Shown: positions 37,403 to 47,027, counted from the first letter of the stretch. The stretch is DNA of 64,000 bases from an uncultured Paracoccaceae bacterium (GCA_947503775.1 CANNFE010000006.1:1-64000), one strand, 5' to 3'. Notes: generated from the letters alone by a model not told the origin. Program-made: numbers and translations.

Positions 37403-37636
37403 TTAGCCCAGCCGGGAGGCGATCTTGTCCTTCAGGAACAGGCGATCGCGGCGCAGTTTGGCCTCGTGTTCTTCCGAGCAGGGGTCGACATTGGTTTCGG
37501 CACGATGGATCGCGCGGTTCACCTCGTGATACTCGTCGGCCAGCTTGCGGAACGCGGCATCCGTGGTTTTCAGCTCGTGAATTCGGCCTGCTTTATCCGG
37601 GAATTCCTCGGCGAGTTCGTGGGGTGTATGGGACAT
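37403..37636 (-). CDS. YdcH/DUF465 family protein
   Basis: 77 aa; FRKLADEYHEVNRAIHRAETNVDPCSEEHEAKLRRDRLFLKDKIASRL. Confidence 0.88.
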   Translation of the reverse strand: MSHTPHELAEEFPDKAGRIHELKTTDAAFRKLADEYHEVNRAIHRAETNVDPCSEEHEAKLRRDRLFLKDKIASRLG

Positions 37637-37702
37637 CGGCGCTCCTCCTTTGATCTTCGGCTTGAGGCTAGCAACCGGTGGCGCGCGGCGTCTTGATGTG
37701 GG

Positions 37703-38562
37703 TCAAGCGGGCGGCGCATTCAGCGCATCGAGATCGATGCCGAAGCTCTCGTGCAGCGTTTGCGCGTCGAGCGTGACAGGCGTCTCACCGTCGTGGCGAC
37801 GCGGCTGAAGCGGTTGGAATTGTTGTAGATATGCGAGGTCGCGATATAGGCGGTGTCGGTCTCGATCCGGTGGACGGGGAGTTTGGCGCCGATCTTGGCG
37901 CGGGAGCCGCGCCCGAAGATGGAGGTGGGGGCATTGCCACGCTCGACAAGCGTCTGACCCTAGGAGCCGGACTCGGCGTAGTAGCGGGTGAAGGCCGGGG
38001 CGGCGCCGCGGCGCAGGATCAGCTGAAGCCCGCGGGGCTGGGCGATGACGAAATCGGTGTCCTAGGCGTCTAAGGCGTCACGGATGCGCGCGAAGAAGCC
38101 GCGGTCGATGGCGTCGTCATCGTCGAGCCGGGCGGTCACGGCGGGGCTAGGGCCGCGTTGGCTCTGCGCGATCCTGGCGGCGACGGCCTTGATCTCGTCC
38201 GAGGGGGTGAGGCGGTGGATGTCGAAGCCGTGCGTCTGGGCGAGACGATCGAGGCGCGCGGTCCAGGGGGCGGGCAGCTCGGTCGAGGTGCGGACGTGGT
38301 GGCGGGTGCCGGGATCGGTCTGCGCGGCCATGGATGGCAGGCAGATCGCCTCGAAATAATGGAACCGTTCGGCCAGGCGGGTCTCGTCGAAGAGGAACCG
38401 GCGGATCTGGTCCAGCGTCCGGGGCCTGGTCCGGCGATAGAGCGCGCGGCGCAACCATCCGGGCACGAAGGGGGCGATGCGGTGGTAGCGGGCGCCGAGC
38501 AGGTTAAAGCCGCCGTGATCGGAGAGGACGGAGAACCGGGTGAAGACGTGGATGGGGGTCAT
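37703..38562 (-). pseudogene. Putative rhamnosyltransferase-like glycosyltransferase, disrupted
   Basis: MTPIHVFTRFSVLSDHGGFNLL...VTARLDDDDAIDRGFFARIRDALDA then TAG (38064-38062), TAG (37962-37960) and a frame change near 37795; the reading resumes as TPVTLDAQTLHESFGIDLDALNAPPA. Confidence 0.75.
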
Positions 38563-38607
38563 GGGGACGCTCTGGGTTGTGTTAGGCTTGGTTTAGGCGA
38601 GCGGGGC

Positions 38608-38627
38608 GGCGGGGTGAACCCCGCCCT
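38608..38627. repeat. REP-like palindrome
   Basis: GGCGGGGTGAACCCCGCCCT. Confidence 0.7.
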
Positions 38628-38932
38628 GCGGTTAAGCGGATCTTCAGGGCTTTGCGGTCAGCGTGCCGGGATGCCGACCTATGTTCGCCCCAAAGTGACC
38701 GGTGCCCGTGTGTTCCTGACCGTCTGCCTGGCGGAGCGGGGGAGCGATTTGCTTACTCGGGAGGTGGACCGGCTGCGCGAGGCGGTGCGGGTGACGCGGG
38801 CGGAGCGGCCGTTTGTGGTGGATGCGTGGGTGGTCCTGCCCGATCACATGCATTGCGTTTGGACCTTGCCGGCAGGGGATCGGGATTAAGGCTTACGGTT
38901 GGGCGCCATAAAATCACGGTTCACGCGGAGTT

Positions 38933-38958
38933 GTAGGGTGGGGTTTCACCCCACCGAC
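38933..38958. repeat. REP-like palindrome inside RAYT ORF
   Basis: GTAGGGTGGGGTTTCACCCCACCGAC; translated in frame as RVGFHPTD. Confidence 0.85.
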
Positions 38959-38981
38959 GGCGCGAGTGAGGGGCCGGGGAT

Positions 38982-39004
38982 GGTGGGGTGGAACCCCACC
39001 CTAC
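38982..39004. repeat. REP-like palindrome inside RAYT ORF (opposite orientation)
   Basis: GGTGGGGTGGAACCCCACCCTAC; translated as VGWNPT. Confidence 0.85.
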
Positions 39005-39257
39005 GGTCGGCGAGCAAGGTTCGGAAAGGAGATGCGGGGCTGTGGCAGCGCCGGTTTTGGGAACGGCATGTCCGGGACGAGGGCGAGTTCGCCGCGTGTG
39101 TGCGGTATTGTTGGGCCAATCCGGTGAAGCACGGGTTTGTGGCCCGTGCGGTGGAGTGGCCGTATTCGTCGATCCACCGGGACATCGCGCGAGGTCGTGT
39201 GGAGCCGGAATGGTCCGGTGTCGTTCCGGAGGATGCGGTTTGGGCCGGGTCGGAGCC

Positions 39258-39280
39258 GTAGGGTGGGGTTTTACCCGACC
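39258..39280. repeat. REP-like palindrome overlapping RAYT stop codon
   Basis: GTAGGGTGGGGTTTTACCCGACC; TAG stop 39259-39261 lies within. Confidence 0.8.
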
Positions 39281-39306
39281 GGTGGAGGATGGAGCGGGCT
39301 GGGGAT

Positions 39307-39329
39307 GGTGGGGTGAAACCCCACCCTAC
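39307..39329. repeat. REP-like palindrome
   Basis: GGTGGGGTGAAACCCCACCCTAC. Confidence 0.85.
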
Positions 39330-39349
39330 GGGTTGCCGATGGTTTGCCG

Positions 39350-39790
39350 CTATTGAATTTTACCACTTCGATTAGGTTTTCCATTCAGATCGCAATGGTA
39401 AATCATCCCGGACAGATGGACCCGGTCCTCGTTCGCATAGATCGACGAACAACCGTAATTTGCTAAACCGAGAGGGGGTAGCCAAGAATAAAGAGATAGC
39501 CAGTCGCGTCGTGTCGATCCGACCAGATGCCTTGGCTCCACTCTGCAATCAAGAAAGAGCGTGTCATCCGTGCTGTAAACCACCCCACATTCAGCTCTTG
39601 CGTACTTCACCAGAGGCAAGACCTTTTCCGTATCAATCTCATTCAGTCCCCAGAAATATATCTTCTCTTCTAGAGATGAGAGGACCTCTCCGTTTTCTTT
39701 AATCCCCCGGATCGTCAGCAATCTCTGATCGGCGGCTGCACTTTGGATCGTGACCGTCAGCAGCCCTAGAGTAAGTGCAATTCTCTTCAT
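39350..39790 (-). CDS. Hypothetical secreted protein
   Basis: MKRIALTLGLLTVTIQSAAADQ signal peptide; 146 aa. Confidence 0.55.
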   Translation of the reverse strand: MKRIALTLGLLTVTIQSAAADQRLLTIRGIKENGEVLSSLEEKIYFWGLNEIDTEKVLPLVKYARAECGVVYSTDDTLFLDCRVEPRHLVGSTRRDWLSLYSWLPPLGLANYGCSSIYANEDRVHLSGMIYHCDLNGKPNRSGKIQ

Positions 39791-39967
39791 ACCATCTCTA
39801 AATGACCTCAAACGGTCTCAAGTTTGAATGGGTTTGCTCTTTCGTTCACTAGGAGCTGAGGCAGGTTGAGGCGGAGTTGTCAGGTTCGCTTTGGGAAGAT
39901 GCGGCTTGCATCCGGGTCGGAGCAATCAGAAGGGACCAGATCCCACAGCTTGACCGCTCGGCGTTCC

Positions 39968-41623
39968 TTACCTCGCAAACTTCTTGAACTTCACCCGCTT
40001 GGGCTGCACCGCGTCCTCTCCCAGCCGCTTCTTCTTGTCTTCCTCATATGCCTCGAAGTTCCCCTCGAACCATTCCACATGCGCATCCCCCTCGAAGGCG
40101 AGGATATGGGTGCAGAGGCGGTCCAGGAAGAAGCGGTCGTGGCTGATGATGACGGCGCAGCCGGCGAAGTTTGTGAGGGCGTCCTCTAGCGCGCGCAGGG
40201 TTTCGACGTCGAGGTCATTGGTGGGCTCGTCGAGGAGGAGGACGTTGCCGCCGGATTTCAGGAGCTTGGCCATGTGGACGCGGTTGCGTTCGCCGCCCGA
40301 GAGGGAGCCGACCTTTTTCTGCTGGTCTCCGCCCTTGAAGTTGAAGGCCGAGCAATAGGCGCGGGAGTTCATCTGGGCATCGCCCAGCTGGATGATCTCT
40401 CCGCCCGAGCTGATCTCTTCCCAGACGGTGGCATCGGCGGCGAGCGCGTCGCGGGACTGGTCGACATAGGACAGCTCCACCGTGTCGCCGTAGGTGATGG
40501 TGCCCTCGTCGGGCTGCTCCTGCCCGGTGAGCATGCGGAAGAGCGTGGATTTGCCTGCGCCGTTGGGGCCGATGACGCCGACGATGCCGCCGGGGGGCAG
40601 GGCGAAGGAGAGATCCTCGATCAAAAGCTTGTCGCCCATGGCTTTTTTCAGACCCTCGACCTCGATCACCTTGCCGCCCAGGCGCGGGCCGTTGGGGATG
40701 ATGATCTGGGCGCGGCCAAGCTTTTCACGCTCGGACTGGTTGGCAAGGTCCTCGTAGGCGTTGATCCGGGCCTTGGATTTGGCCTGCCGGGCCTTGGCGC
40801 CCTGGCGCATCCATTCCAGTTCGCGCTCGAGCGTTTTCTGCTTGGACTTGTCCTCGCGCGCTTCCTGCTCGAGCCGCTTGGCCTTCTGTTCGAGCCAGGC
40901 GGAGTAGTTGCCCTCGTAGGGGATGCCGCGGCCCCGGTCGAGTTCGAGGATCCAGCCGGTGATATCGTCGAGGAAGTAGCGGTCATGGGTGACGACGAGG
41001 ATGGTGCCTTTGTATTCGATCAGGTGGTTCTGCAGCCAGGCGATGGTTTCGGCATCAAGATGGTTGGTCGGCTCGTCCAGCAGCAGCATGTCGGGCGCCT
41101 CGAGCAGCAGTTTGCAGAGCGCGACGCGGCGCAGCTCTCCGCCCGAGAGGTTGGCGGGCATGGCATCGTCGGGGGGGCAGCGCAGCGCCTCCATCGCCAC
41201 ATCGATCTGGGCGTCGAGATCCCAGAGGTTCTGGGCATCGATCTCGTCCTGGAGCTTGGCCATCTCGTCGGCGGTCTCGTCCGAATAGTTCATCGCCAGT
41301 TCGTTATAGCGGTCCAGGATGTCCTTCTTGGCCTTCACACCCAGCATGACGTTCTCGCGGACGGTGAGGCTCTCGTCGAGCTGGGGCTCCTGGGGCAGGT
41401 AGCCGACGGTTGCGCCTTCGGCCGCCCAGGCTTCGCCCGAGAAATCCTTGTCCTGACCCGCCATGATGCGCATGAGCGAGGATTTCCCGGTACCGTTGAC
41501 GCCGACGACGCCGATCTTCACGCCGGGCAGGAAGTTAAGGCGGATGTTCTCGAACACCTTCTTGCCGCCGGGATAGGTCTTGGAGACGCCGTCCATGAAG
41601 TAGACATATTGATAGGCGGCCAT
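39968..41623 (-). CDS. ettA: Energy-dependent translational throttle protein EttA (ABC-F)
   Basis: MAAYQYVYFMDGVSKTYPGGKKVFENIRLNFLPGVKIGVVG; two ABC cassettes; LLDEPTNHLDAETIAWL. Confidence 0.95.
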   Translation of the reverse strand: MAAYQYVYFMDGVSKTYPGGKKVFENIRLNFLPGVKIGVVGVNGTGKSSLMRIMAGQDKDFSGEAWAAEGATVGYLPQEPQLDESLTVRENVMLGVKAKKDILDRYNELAMNYSDETADEMAKLQDEIDAQNLWDLDAQIDVAMEALRCPPDDAMPANLSGGELRRVALCKLLLEAPDMLLLDEPTNHLDAETIAWLQNHLIEYKGTILVVTHDRYFLDDITGWILELDRGRGIPYEGNYSAWLEQKAKRLEQEAREDKSKQKTLERELEWMRQGAKARQAKSKARINAYEDLANQSEREKLGRAQIIIPNGPRLGGKVIEVEGLKKAMGDKLLIEDLSFALPPGGIVGVIGPNGAGKSTLFRMLTGQEQPDEGTITYGDTVELSYVDQSRDALAADATVWEEISSGGEIIQLGDAQMNSRAYCSAFNFKGGDQQKKVGSLSGGERNRVHMAKLLKSGGNVLLLDEPTNDLDVETLRALEDALTNFAGCAVIISHDRFFLDRLCTHILAFEGDAHVEWFEGNFEAYEEDKKKRLGEDAVQPKRVKFKKFAR

Positions 41624-41906
41624 GGCGGTGCTCCTGAGCATGGGGGGTGAGGGTTGGGCGGTTCTAGCTTTGTGCGGCGGGCGCTGCAACGGGGACGATG
41701 CGCGGTGTGGGGGCCGGGGAAGATGAGTGGTCGTGACAAGATCAAGAGGCCCTAGCATCTGCGGAGGGCCGATTTGGTCTCCCTGGGGCGCAGGATCCCT
41801 TTGCCAAATCGCTTGGAAGGTCACATACAGGGAGCGGAACGATATCCTGATCGCCGGAAAACCGGGGCGGGATGACTGACAGGCAATCGAAAAAGGGACC
41901 AGAGCA

Positions 41907-42218
41907 GTGCGGTCTATTCTTCTTGTTCTCATGTCGCTCCTGGCGCTTCAGGCCTGCGGCGCCCGCGTGAGCGGGACGGTCGGCGAGGCCTGCGCCTCGT
42001 CCTCACGCTCGGCGGCCAATCCGGCCTTGTGCTCCTGCGTGCAGGGCGCGGCGGACCGGACCTTGAGCCGCAGCGATCAGCGGCGCGCGGCGGAGTTCTT
42101 CTCGGATCCGCAGCAGGCGCAGGATACACGGCAATCGGACAGGCCGAGCGACGAGGCGTTCTGGCTGCGCTACAGGGACTTTCTGGAAACGGCCGAGACG
42201 CTCTGCTCGGCGGGGTGA
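41907..42218 (+). CDS. Small lipoprotein-like hypothetical protein
   Basis: MRSILLVLMSLLALQACGA lipobox; 103 aa. Confidence 0.6.
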   Translation: MRSILLVLMSLLALQACGARVSGTVGEACASSSRSAANPALCSCVQGAADRTLSRSDQRRAAEFFSDPQQAQDTRQSDRPSDEAFWLRYRDFLETAETLCSAG

Positions 42219-42225
42219 GGGCGGC

Positions 42226-42918
42226 GTGACGGAGCGGATCGTCATCCTGACCGGCGCGGGCCTTTCCGGGGAAAGCGGGTTGGATACCTTTCGCTCCGCC
42301 GGGGGGATCTGGAGCCAGGTCCGGCTTGAGGATGTCGCCACGCCCGAGGCGTTCGCGCGCGATCCTTCCCGCGTTCATGCCTTCTACAATGCCCGCCGCG
42401 CCGCGGCAGGCTCCGCCAGGCCAAATGCGGCGCATGAAGCGCTGGCCCGGCTTCAGCGGGATCATGCCGGGCAGGTGACGGTCGTGACGCAGAATGTCGA
42501 CGGGCTTCACGAGGCAGCGGGCGCCTGCGTTCTGCATATGCACGGAGAGCTGTCTCAGGCGCTTTGCGCGGTCTGCTCAAACCGCTGGCCCGCACCGCTC
42601 AAGATGGCGCCCGAGGATCGCTGCCCAAGCTGCAATGCCGCGGCGACCCGGCCAGATATCGTCTGGTTCGGAGAGATGCCCTATCACATGGACAAGATCG
42701 AAACGGCGCTCGCCGGCTGCACCCTCTTCGCTGCCATCGGCACATCGGGGCAGGTCTATCCTGCGGCGGGCTTTGTCGATGCGGCGCGGGCCGCCGGGGC
42801 GCGCACGATAGAGCTGACGCTTGAGCCATCGGAGGTCAGCCACCGCTTTGACGAGACCGATCATCGCGCCGCAACCAGGGCCGTGCCGGACTGGGTCGAA
42901 TGCCTGCTCGCGCCCTGA
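42226..42918 (+). CDS. cobB: NAD-dependent protein deacylase (sirtuin)
   Basis: LTGAGLSGESGLDTFR, VTQNVDGLHEAAG, CxxC zinc site, VWFGEMP. Confidence 0.93.
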   Translation: MTERIVILTGAGLSGESGLDTFRSAGGIWSQVRLEDVATPEAFARDPSRVHAFYNARRAAAGSARPNAAHEALARLQRDHAGQVTVVTQNVDGLHEAAGACVLHMHGELSQALCAVCSNRWPAPLKMAPEDRCPSCNAAATRPDIVWFGEMPYHMDKIETALAGCTLFAAIGTSGQVYPAAGFVDAARAAGARTIELTLEPSEVSHRFDETDHRAATRAVPDWVECLLAP

Positions 42919-42952
42919 TCCTCATCTTGCCAAAAATACCTCCGCCGGAGGC
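42919..42952 (-). repeat. Dispersed intergenic motif copy (palindrome-linked type)
   Basis: revcomp: GCCTCCGGCGGAGGTATTTTTGGCAAGATGAGGA. Confidence 0.75.
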
Positions 42953-43082
42953 ATCCGCATTCTCCACTGGCGCGCCGCATCACCCAAAGAAAAACCGCTC
43001 AACCGGGCCGAAGCGCCGCAGGCGCGAGCCGTTCGCGGGAGTGGCGGCATCGCCGCCCGAGCGGGGACGGGCTTTGCCAAAA

Positions 43083-43109
43083 GAAAAAGGCGCCCCGGCA
43101 TGGGCGCCC
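43083..43109 (-). terminator. Rho-independent terminator of rpmB
   Basis: GGGCGCC-catgcc-GGGGCGCC-TTTTT on minus strand. Confidence 0.75.
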
Positions 43110-43134
43110 TATTAAACCCCAAAGAGGATCGGGA

Positions 43135-43416
43135 TCAGGCCTGCGCCTTCGCGATCTCTTTCTTGACCTTCAGCGCGCCGGGGGACAGCTCCGCATCCTT
43201 GGCGCGTGCCATGAAGGCGTCGAGGCCGCCGCGGTGATCGACGGTGCGCAGGGCCGCATTCGAGATCCGGAACTTGAAGCTCCGGCCCAGAATGTCGGAT
43301 TGCAGAGTCACGTCCTGCAGATTGGGCAGGAAGCGGCGCTTGGTCTTGTTGTTGGCGTGGCTGACATTGTTGCCAGTCATCGGCCCTTTTCCGGTCAGTT
43401 CGCAACGACGCGACAT
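43135..43416 (-). CDS. rpmB: 50S ribosomal protein L28
   Basis: [34 protein letters not shown]. Confidence 0.97.
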   Translation of the reverse strand: MSRRCELTGKGPMTGNNVSHANNKTKRRFLPNLQDVTLQSDILGRSFKFRISNAALRTVDHRGGLDAFMARAKDAELSPGALKVKKEIAKAQA

Positions 43417-43518
43417 GTCATCATCCTCAGGCTGTGGGACGGTCGCACGGCATCGAGGGCTCAAAGCGCGACCTGTCTGAATTCAGTCCCGGGCGATTAA
43501 GACCATTTGCTGCTCTCG

Positions 43519-44511
43519 TCAAGCATCCTCTGCCGGGTTCGGACGCAACGGCGCAATCGCCGCGCGGGCCGCGGCCGCCGGGGCCATCTGCCCGTCGGCC
43601 ACGGCCTGCTCCAGCGCGGCGAGCCGGGCGCGCAGATCGGTATCCTCGGTCAGGCGCCGCATCAGGCCGTGGCGGACCTCTTCGCGGAACCAGAACCGGG
43701 CCTGATCGGCGCGGGCGGTCTCCCACACTCCCGCAGAGTGGCGCCAGTCGGCCAGGGCCGTCATCTCGTCCCAGGCCCGCTCGAGCCCGTCGGCCTCGGT
43801 CGAAGAGACCGTCAGCGCCTTGGGAAACCCGTCCGGGTCCTGGGCCCGCTTGCGCAAGAGCCGCAACGCCCCGGCATAGTCCGCGCAGGTGCGCACGGCC
43901 TGGGATTTAAGCTCGCCATCGGCCTTGTTGACGAGGATCAGGTCGGCCATCTCCATGATGCCGCGTTTGACGCCCTGAAGCTCGTCTCCGCCTGCGGGCG
44001 CGAGCAGCAGCACGAAGAGATCGGACATGTCGGCCACCATCGTTTCGGACTGGCCGACGCCCACGGTTTCGATCAGCACCACGTCGAAGCCGGCCGCCTC
44101 GCACAGCGCCACGGCCTCTCGCGTGCGCCGCGCGACGCCGCCGAGTTCGGTCTGCGACGGAGAGGGGCGGATGAAGGCGCTGGGCTCGCGGCTCAGGCGC
44201 TCCATCCGGGTCTTGTCGCCCAGGATCGATCCGCCCGAACGCGCCGACGAGGGATCGACCGCCAGAACCGCCACGCGCAGCCCGCGCCCGGTCAGCATAA
44301 GACCGAAGGCCTCGATGAAGGTCGATTTGCCGACGCCCGGCGTTCCCGACAGCCCGATCCGGAGCGCCTGGCGGTCCTGCCCGAGAGTGTCCAGTAGGTG
44401 CAGGGCGCTCTCGCGATGATCGCTCCGCCCGCTTTCGATCAGCGTGATCGCGCGGGCGAGGGCCCGGCGGTCGCCGGTTCTGATCCTGTTTGCTAGCTCG
44501 TCGATGTCCAT
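43519..44511 (-). CDS. meaB: Methylmalonyl-CoA mutase-associated GTPase MeaB
   Basis: GLSGTPGVGKSTFIEAFG, VAVLAVDPSSARSGGSILGDKTRM, LIETVGVGQSE. Confidence 0.95.
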   Translation of the reverse strand: MDIDELANRIRTGDRRALARAITLIESGRSDHRESALHLLDTLGQDRQALRIGLSGTPGVGKSTFIEAFGLMLTGRGLRVAVLAVDPSSARSGGSILGDKTRMERLSREPSAFIRPSPSQTELGGVARRTREAVALCEAAGFDVVLIETVGVGQSETMVADMSDLFVLLLAPAGGDELQGVKRGIMEMADLILVNKADGELKSQAVRTCADYAGALRLLRKRAQDPDGFPKALTVSSTEADGLERAWDEMTALADWRHSAGVWETARADQARFWFREEVRHGLMRRLTEDTDLRARLAALEQAVADGQMAPAAAARAAIAPLRPNPAEDA

Positions 44512-44577
44512 TCCGCGAGTTGTGGGACCCTCTGCCCGCCATGTCCAGCCGAAGCGCGTGCCGGGCGAGCAGGAGGC

Positions 44578-44611
44578 CTCCGGCGGAGGTATTTGGGGCA
44601 AGATGAGGATC
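44578..44611 (+). repeat. Dispersed intergenic motif copy (palindrome-linked type)
   Basis: GCCTCCGGCGGAGGTATTTGGGGCAAGATGAGGA. Confidence 0.75.
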
Positions 44612-44657
44612 ACCGCCCCGCATTGCGCCGAACGGGTGCGCGCAGGATAAGGCGGTC

Positions 44658-47027
44658 ATGAGCCTGCCCATAGACGATATCCTGCCCGACCTGATCGAGG
44701 CGATCCGGATCCACGGACGGGCCGTTCTCCAGGCGCCGCCGGGCGCGGGCAAGACGACGCGCGTGCCGCTGGCGCTGCTTGAGGTCGTGCCCGGCCGGAT
44801 CCTGATGCTCGAGCCGCGCCGTCTGGCCGCCCGCGCCGCTGCCGAGCGGTTGGCGGAGCAGCTTGGCGAAAGTCCTGGCGGGACGGTTGGGTACCGGATG
44901 CGGGGGGCGAGCAAGCCGGGGCGCCGGATCGAGGTCGTCACCGAGGGGATCCTGACGCGGATGATCCAGTCCGATCCCGAACTGGCCGGGATCGGCGCGG
45001 TGATCTTCGATGAGTTTCACGAGCGGTCGTTGCAGGCGGATCTGGGGCTGGCCTTGTGCCTTGAGATCCGCGCGGCCTTGCGGCCTGATCTGGCGCTTCT
45101 GGTCATGTCGGCGACCCTGGACGCGGCGCCGGTGGCGGCGCTGATGGAGGCCGCGCCGGTTCTGACGAGCGAAGGGCGCAGCTTTCCGGTCGAGGAGGTC
45201 TGGCTGGATCGTCCGGTTTCCAAGGGCAGGCAGCTCGAGCCCGCCTGCGCGGATCTGATCGTGCACGCGGCCGAAGAGCGGGAGGGCAGCCTTCTTGTCT
45301 TTCTGCCCGGTGCGCCCGAGATCCGGCGGGTCGAGACGGCGCTTGCCGGGCGCCTGCGCGGGGCCGATATCCGCCCTTTGCATGGAGCGCTGCCCTTTGC
45401 GGCGCAGCGGGCGGCGATTGCGCCGGGGGCGCGGCGCAAGATCGTGCTGTCGACCTCAATCGCCGAAACCTCCCTGACGATTGAGGATATCCGTGTCGTC
45501 GTCGATGCGGGGCGCGCGCGGCGGGCGCGGTTCGATCCCGGCTCGGGCATGTCGCGCCTGGTGACCGAGCGGGTGACCCGGGCGGAGGCGACGCAGCGGG
45601 CGGGCCGTGCGGGCCGGGTCGCGCCGGGGGCGGCCTACAAGCTTTGGACGAAGGGGGAGGATGGCGCCCTTTCCGCCGCGCCGCCGCCCGAGATTGCCGC
45701 CGCCGATCTGACCGGCCTGGTGCTGGAGCTGGCGCTGTGGGGGAGCGGCGATCTGCCGTTTCTGACGCCTCCGCCAGAGGCCGCTTTGGAGGAGGCGCGG
45801 GATCTGCTGGTCCGGCTTGGCGCGCTGGAAGGGCGGGGGATCACGGCCCATGGCCGGGCGCTGGCGAGGCTGCCGTTGCATCCGCGGCTGGGGCATATGC
45901 TGCTGAGGGCGGGGCCGGAGGCGGCGCCTCTGGCGGCGCTGCTGACGGATCGGGACCCGTTGCGCGGGGCGGGCAGCGATCTGGGCCTGCGGTTGACAGG
46001 GGTGCGGACGGATCCCGCCTTTGCCGGGATCCGCAAGGAGGCGGCGCGGCTGGCGAAGCTGACCTCTGCGCGCAGCGATCTGGGGCCTGGCGAGCAGGCG
46101 GCGCTGGCCTATCCCGACCGGATCGCACTGCGCCGTCCGGGGGAGGCGCCGCGCTATCTGCTGTCGGGCGGCAAGGGCGCTGTGCTGGCCGCGGATGATG
46201 GGCTGGCGGGCCAGCGTCTGCTGGTGGCCTGCGATCTGGACGGCGATGCGACCGAGGCGCGGATCCGGCTTGCCTTTCCGATCTCGGAGAGCGATCTGCG
46301 CGGTCTTTACGGGGACCGGATCGGCTGGGGGGAGATCTGCCGGTGGTCGCGGCGCGCGGGGCGGGTGATCGCGCGTCGCCAAGAGCGGTTCGGCGCGATC
46401 GTGCTGGAGGACCGGCACTGGAAAGAGGCGCCGCCCGAGGCGATTGCGCGGGCGATGCTGGACGGGGTGCGGGAGCTCGGTCTGCGGCTTTCGCCCGCAG
46501 CCGCGCGGCTCAGGGCCCGGGTGGAGATGGTCCGTGCGTCGGGTGTGGATCTGCCCGCGATGGACGATGCGGCGCTTCTGGAGGGGCTTGAGACCTGGCT
46601 TTTGCCGCATCTGGCGGGCGTTCGAACGGCGGAGGACTGGCGGCGGTTCGATCTGCTGCCTGCGCTGGAGGCGATGCTGGACTGGCCGGCGCGGCAGGCG
46701 CTGGACAAGGCAGCTCCGCCGAAGATCCGGACGGGGGCCGGGCGCGAGGTGGCCGTGGACTATAGCGGTGAGCGCCCGGCCATCTCGGTCAAGTTGCAGG
46801 AGATGTTCGGAATGGCCGTGCATCCGAGCCTTGCGGGCCAGCCGCTTCAGGTGACGCTGTTGTCGCCCGCGGGGCGTCCGCTTCAGGTGACGTCGGATCT
46901 TCCGGGATTCTGGGCCGGGGCCTATGCGGATGTGCGCAAGGACATGCGCGGGCGCTATCCCAAACATCCCTGGCCGGAGGATCCGCTGGAGGCGGAGCCG
47001 ACGCGGCGGGCCAAGCCCCGGCGGTAG
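44658..47027 (+). CDS. hrpB: ATP-dependent helicase HrpB
   Basis: QAPPGAGKTTRVPLALLE, DEFHERSLQADLGLAL, RAGRAGRVAPGAAYKLW. Confidence 0.95.
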   Translation: MSLPIDDILPDLIEAIRIHGRAVLQAPPGAGKTTRVPLALLEVVPGRILMLEPRRLAARAAAERLAEQLGESPGGTVGYRMRGASKPGRRIEVVTEGILTRMIQSDPELAGIGAVIFDEFHERSLQADLGLALCLEIRAALRPDLALLVMSATLDAAPVAALMEAAPVLTSEGRSFPVEEVWLDRPVSKGRQLEPACADLIVHAAEEREGSLLVFLPGAPEIRRVETALAGRLRGADIRPLHGALPFAAQRAAIAPGARRKIVLSTSIAETSLTIEDIRVVVDAGRARRARFDPGSGMSRLVTERVTRAEATQRAGRAGRVAPGAAYKLWTKGEDGALSAAPPPEIAAADLTGLVLELALWGSGDLPFLTPPPEAALEEARDLLVRLGALEGRGITAHGRALARLPLHPRLGHMLLRAGPEAAPLAALLTDRDPLRGAGSDLGLRLTGVRTDPAFAGIRKEAARLAKLTSARSDLGPGEQAALAYPDRIALRRPGEAPRYLLSGGKGAVLAADDGLAGQRLLVACDLDGDATEARIRLAFPISESDLRGLYGDRIGWGEICRWSRRAGRVIARRQERFGAIVLEDRHWKEAPPEAIARAMLDGVRELGLRLSPAAARLRARVEMVRASGVDLPAMDDAALLEGLETWLLPHLAGVRTAEDWRRFDLLPALEAMLDWPARQALDKAAPPKIRTGAGREVAVDYSGERPAISVKLQEMFGMAVHPSLAGQPLQVTLLSPAGRPLQVTSDLPGFWAGAYADVRKDMRGRYPKHPWPEDPLEAEPTRRAKPRR

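Larger units (their letters stand above)
38671..39261 (+). pseudogene. REP-associated tyrosine transposase (RAYT, Y1/IS200-like) with one in-frame TAA
   Basis: MPTYVRPKVTGARVFLTVCLAERG...VVLPDHMHCVWTLPAGDRD-TAA-GLRLGAIKSRFTR...KGDAGLWQRRFWERHVRDEGEFAACVRYCWANPVKHGFV; both halves in the same frame, stop at 38887-38889. Confidence 0.85.

Noticed and set aside
38908-39020. Possible non-coding insertion splitting the RAYT gene
   Set aside because: The REP pair keeps the frame on both sides, so the insertion itself does not disrupt the ORF; the TAA at 38887 is the actual lesion.
40274-41650. 458-aa plus-strand ORF
   Set aside because: Antisense shadow of ettA.
45456-46967. 503-aa minus-strand ORF rich in Arg/Gln/His
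   Set aside because: Antisense shadow of hrpB.
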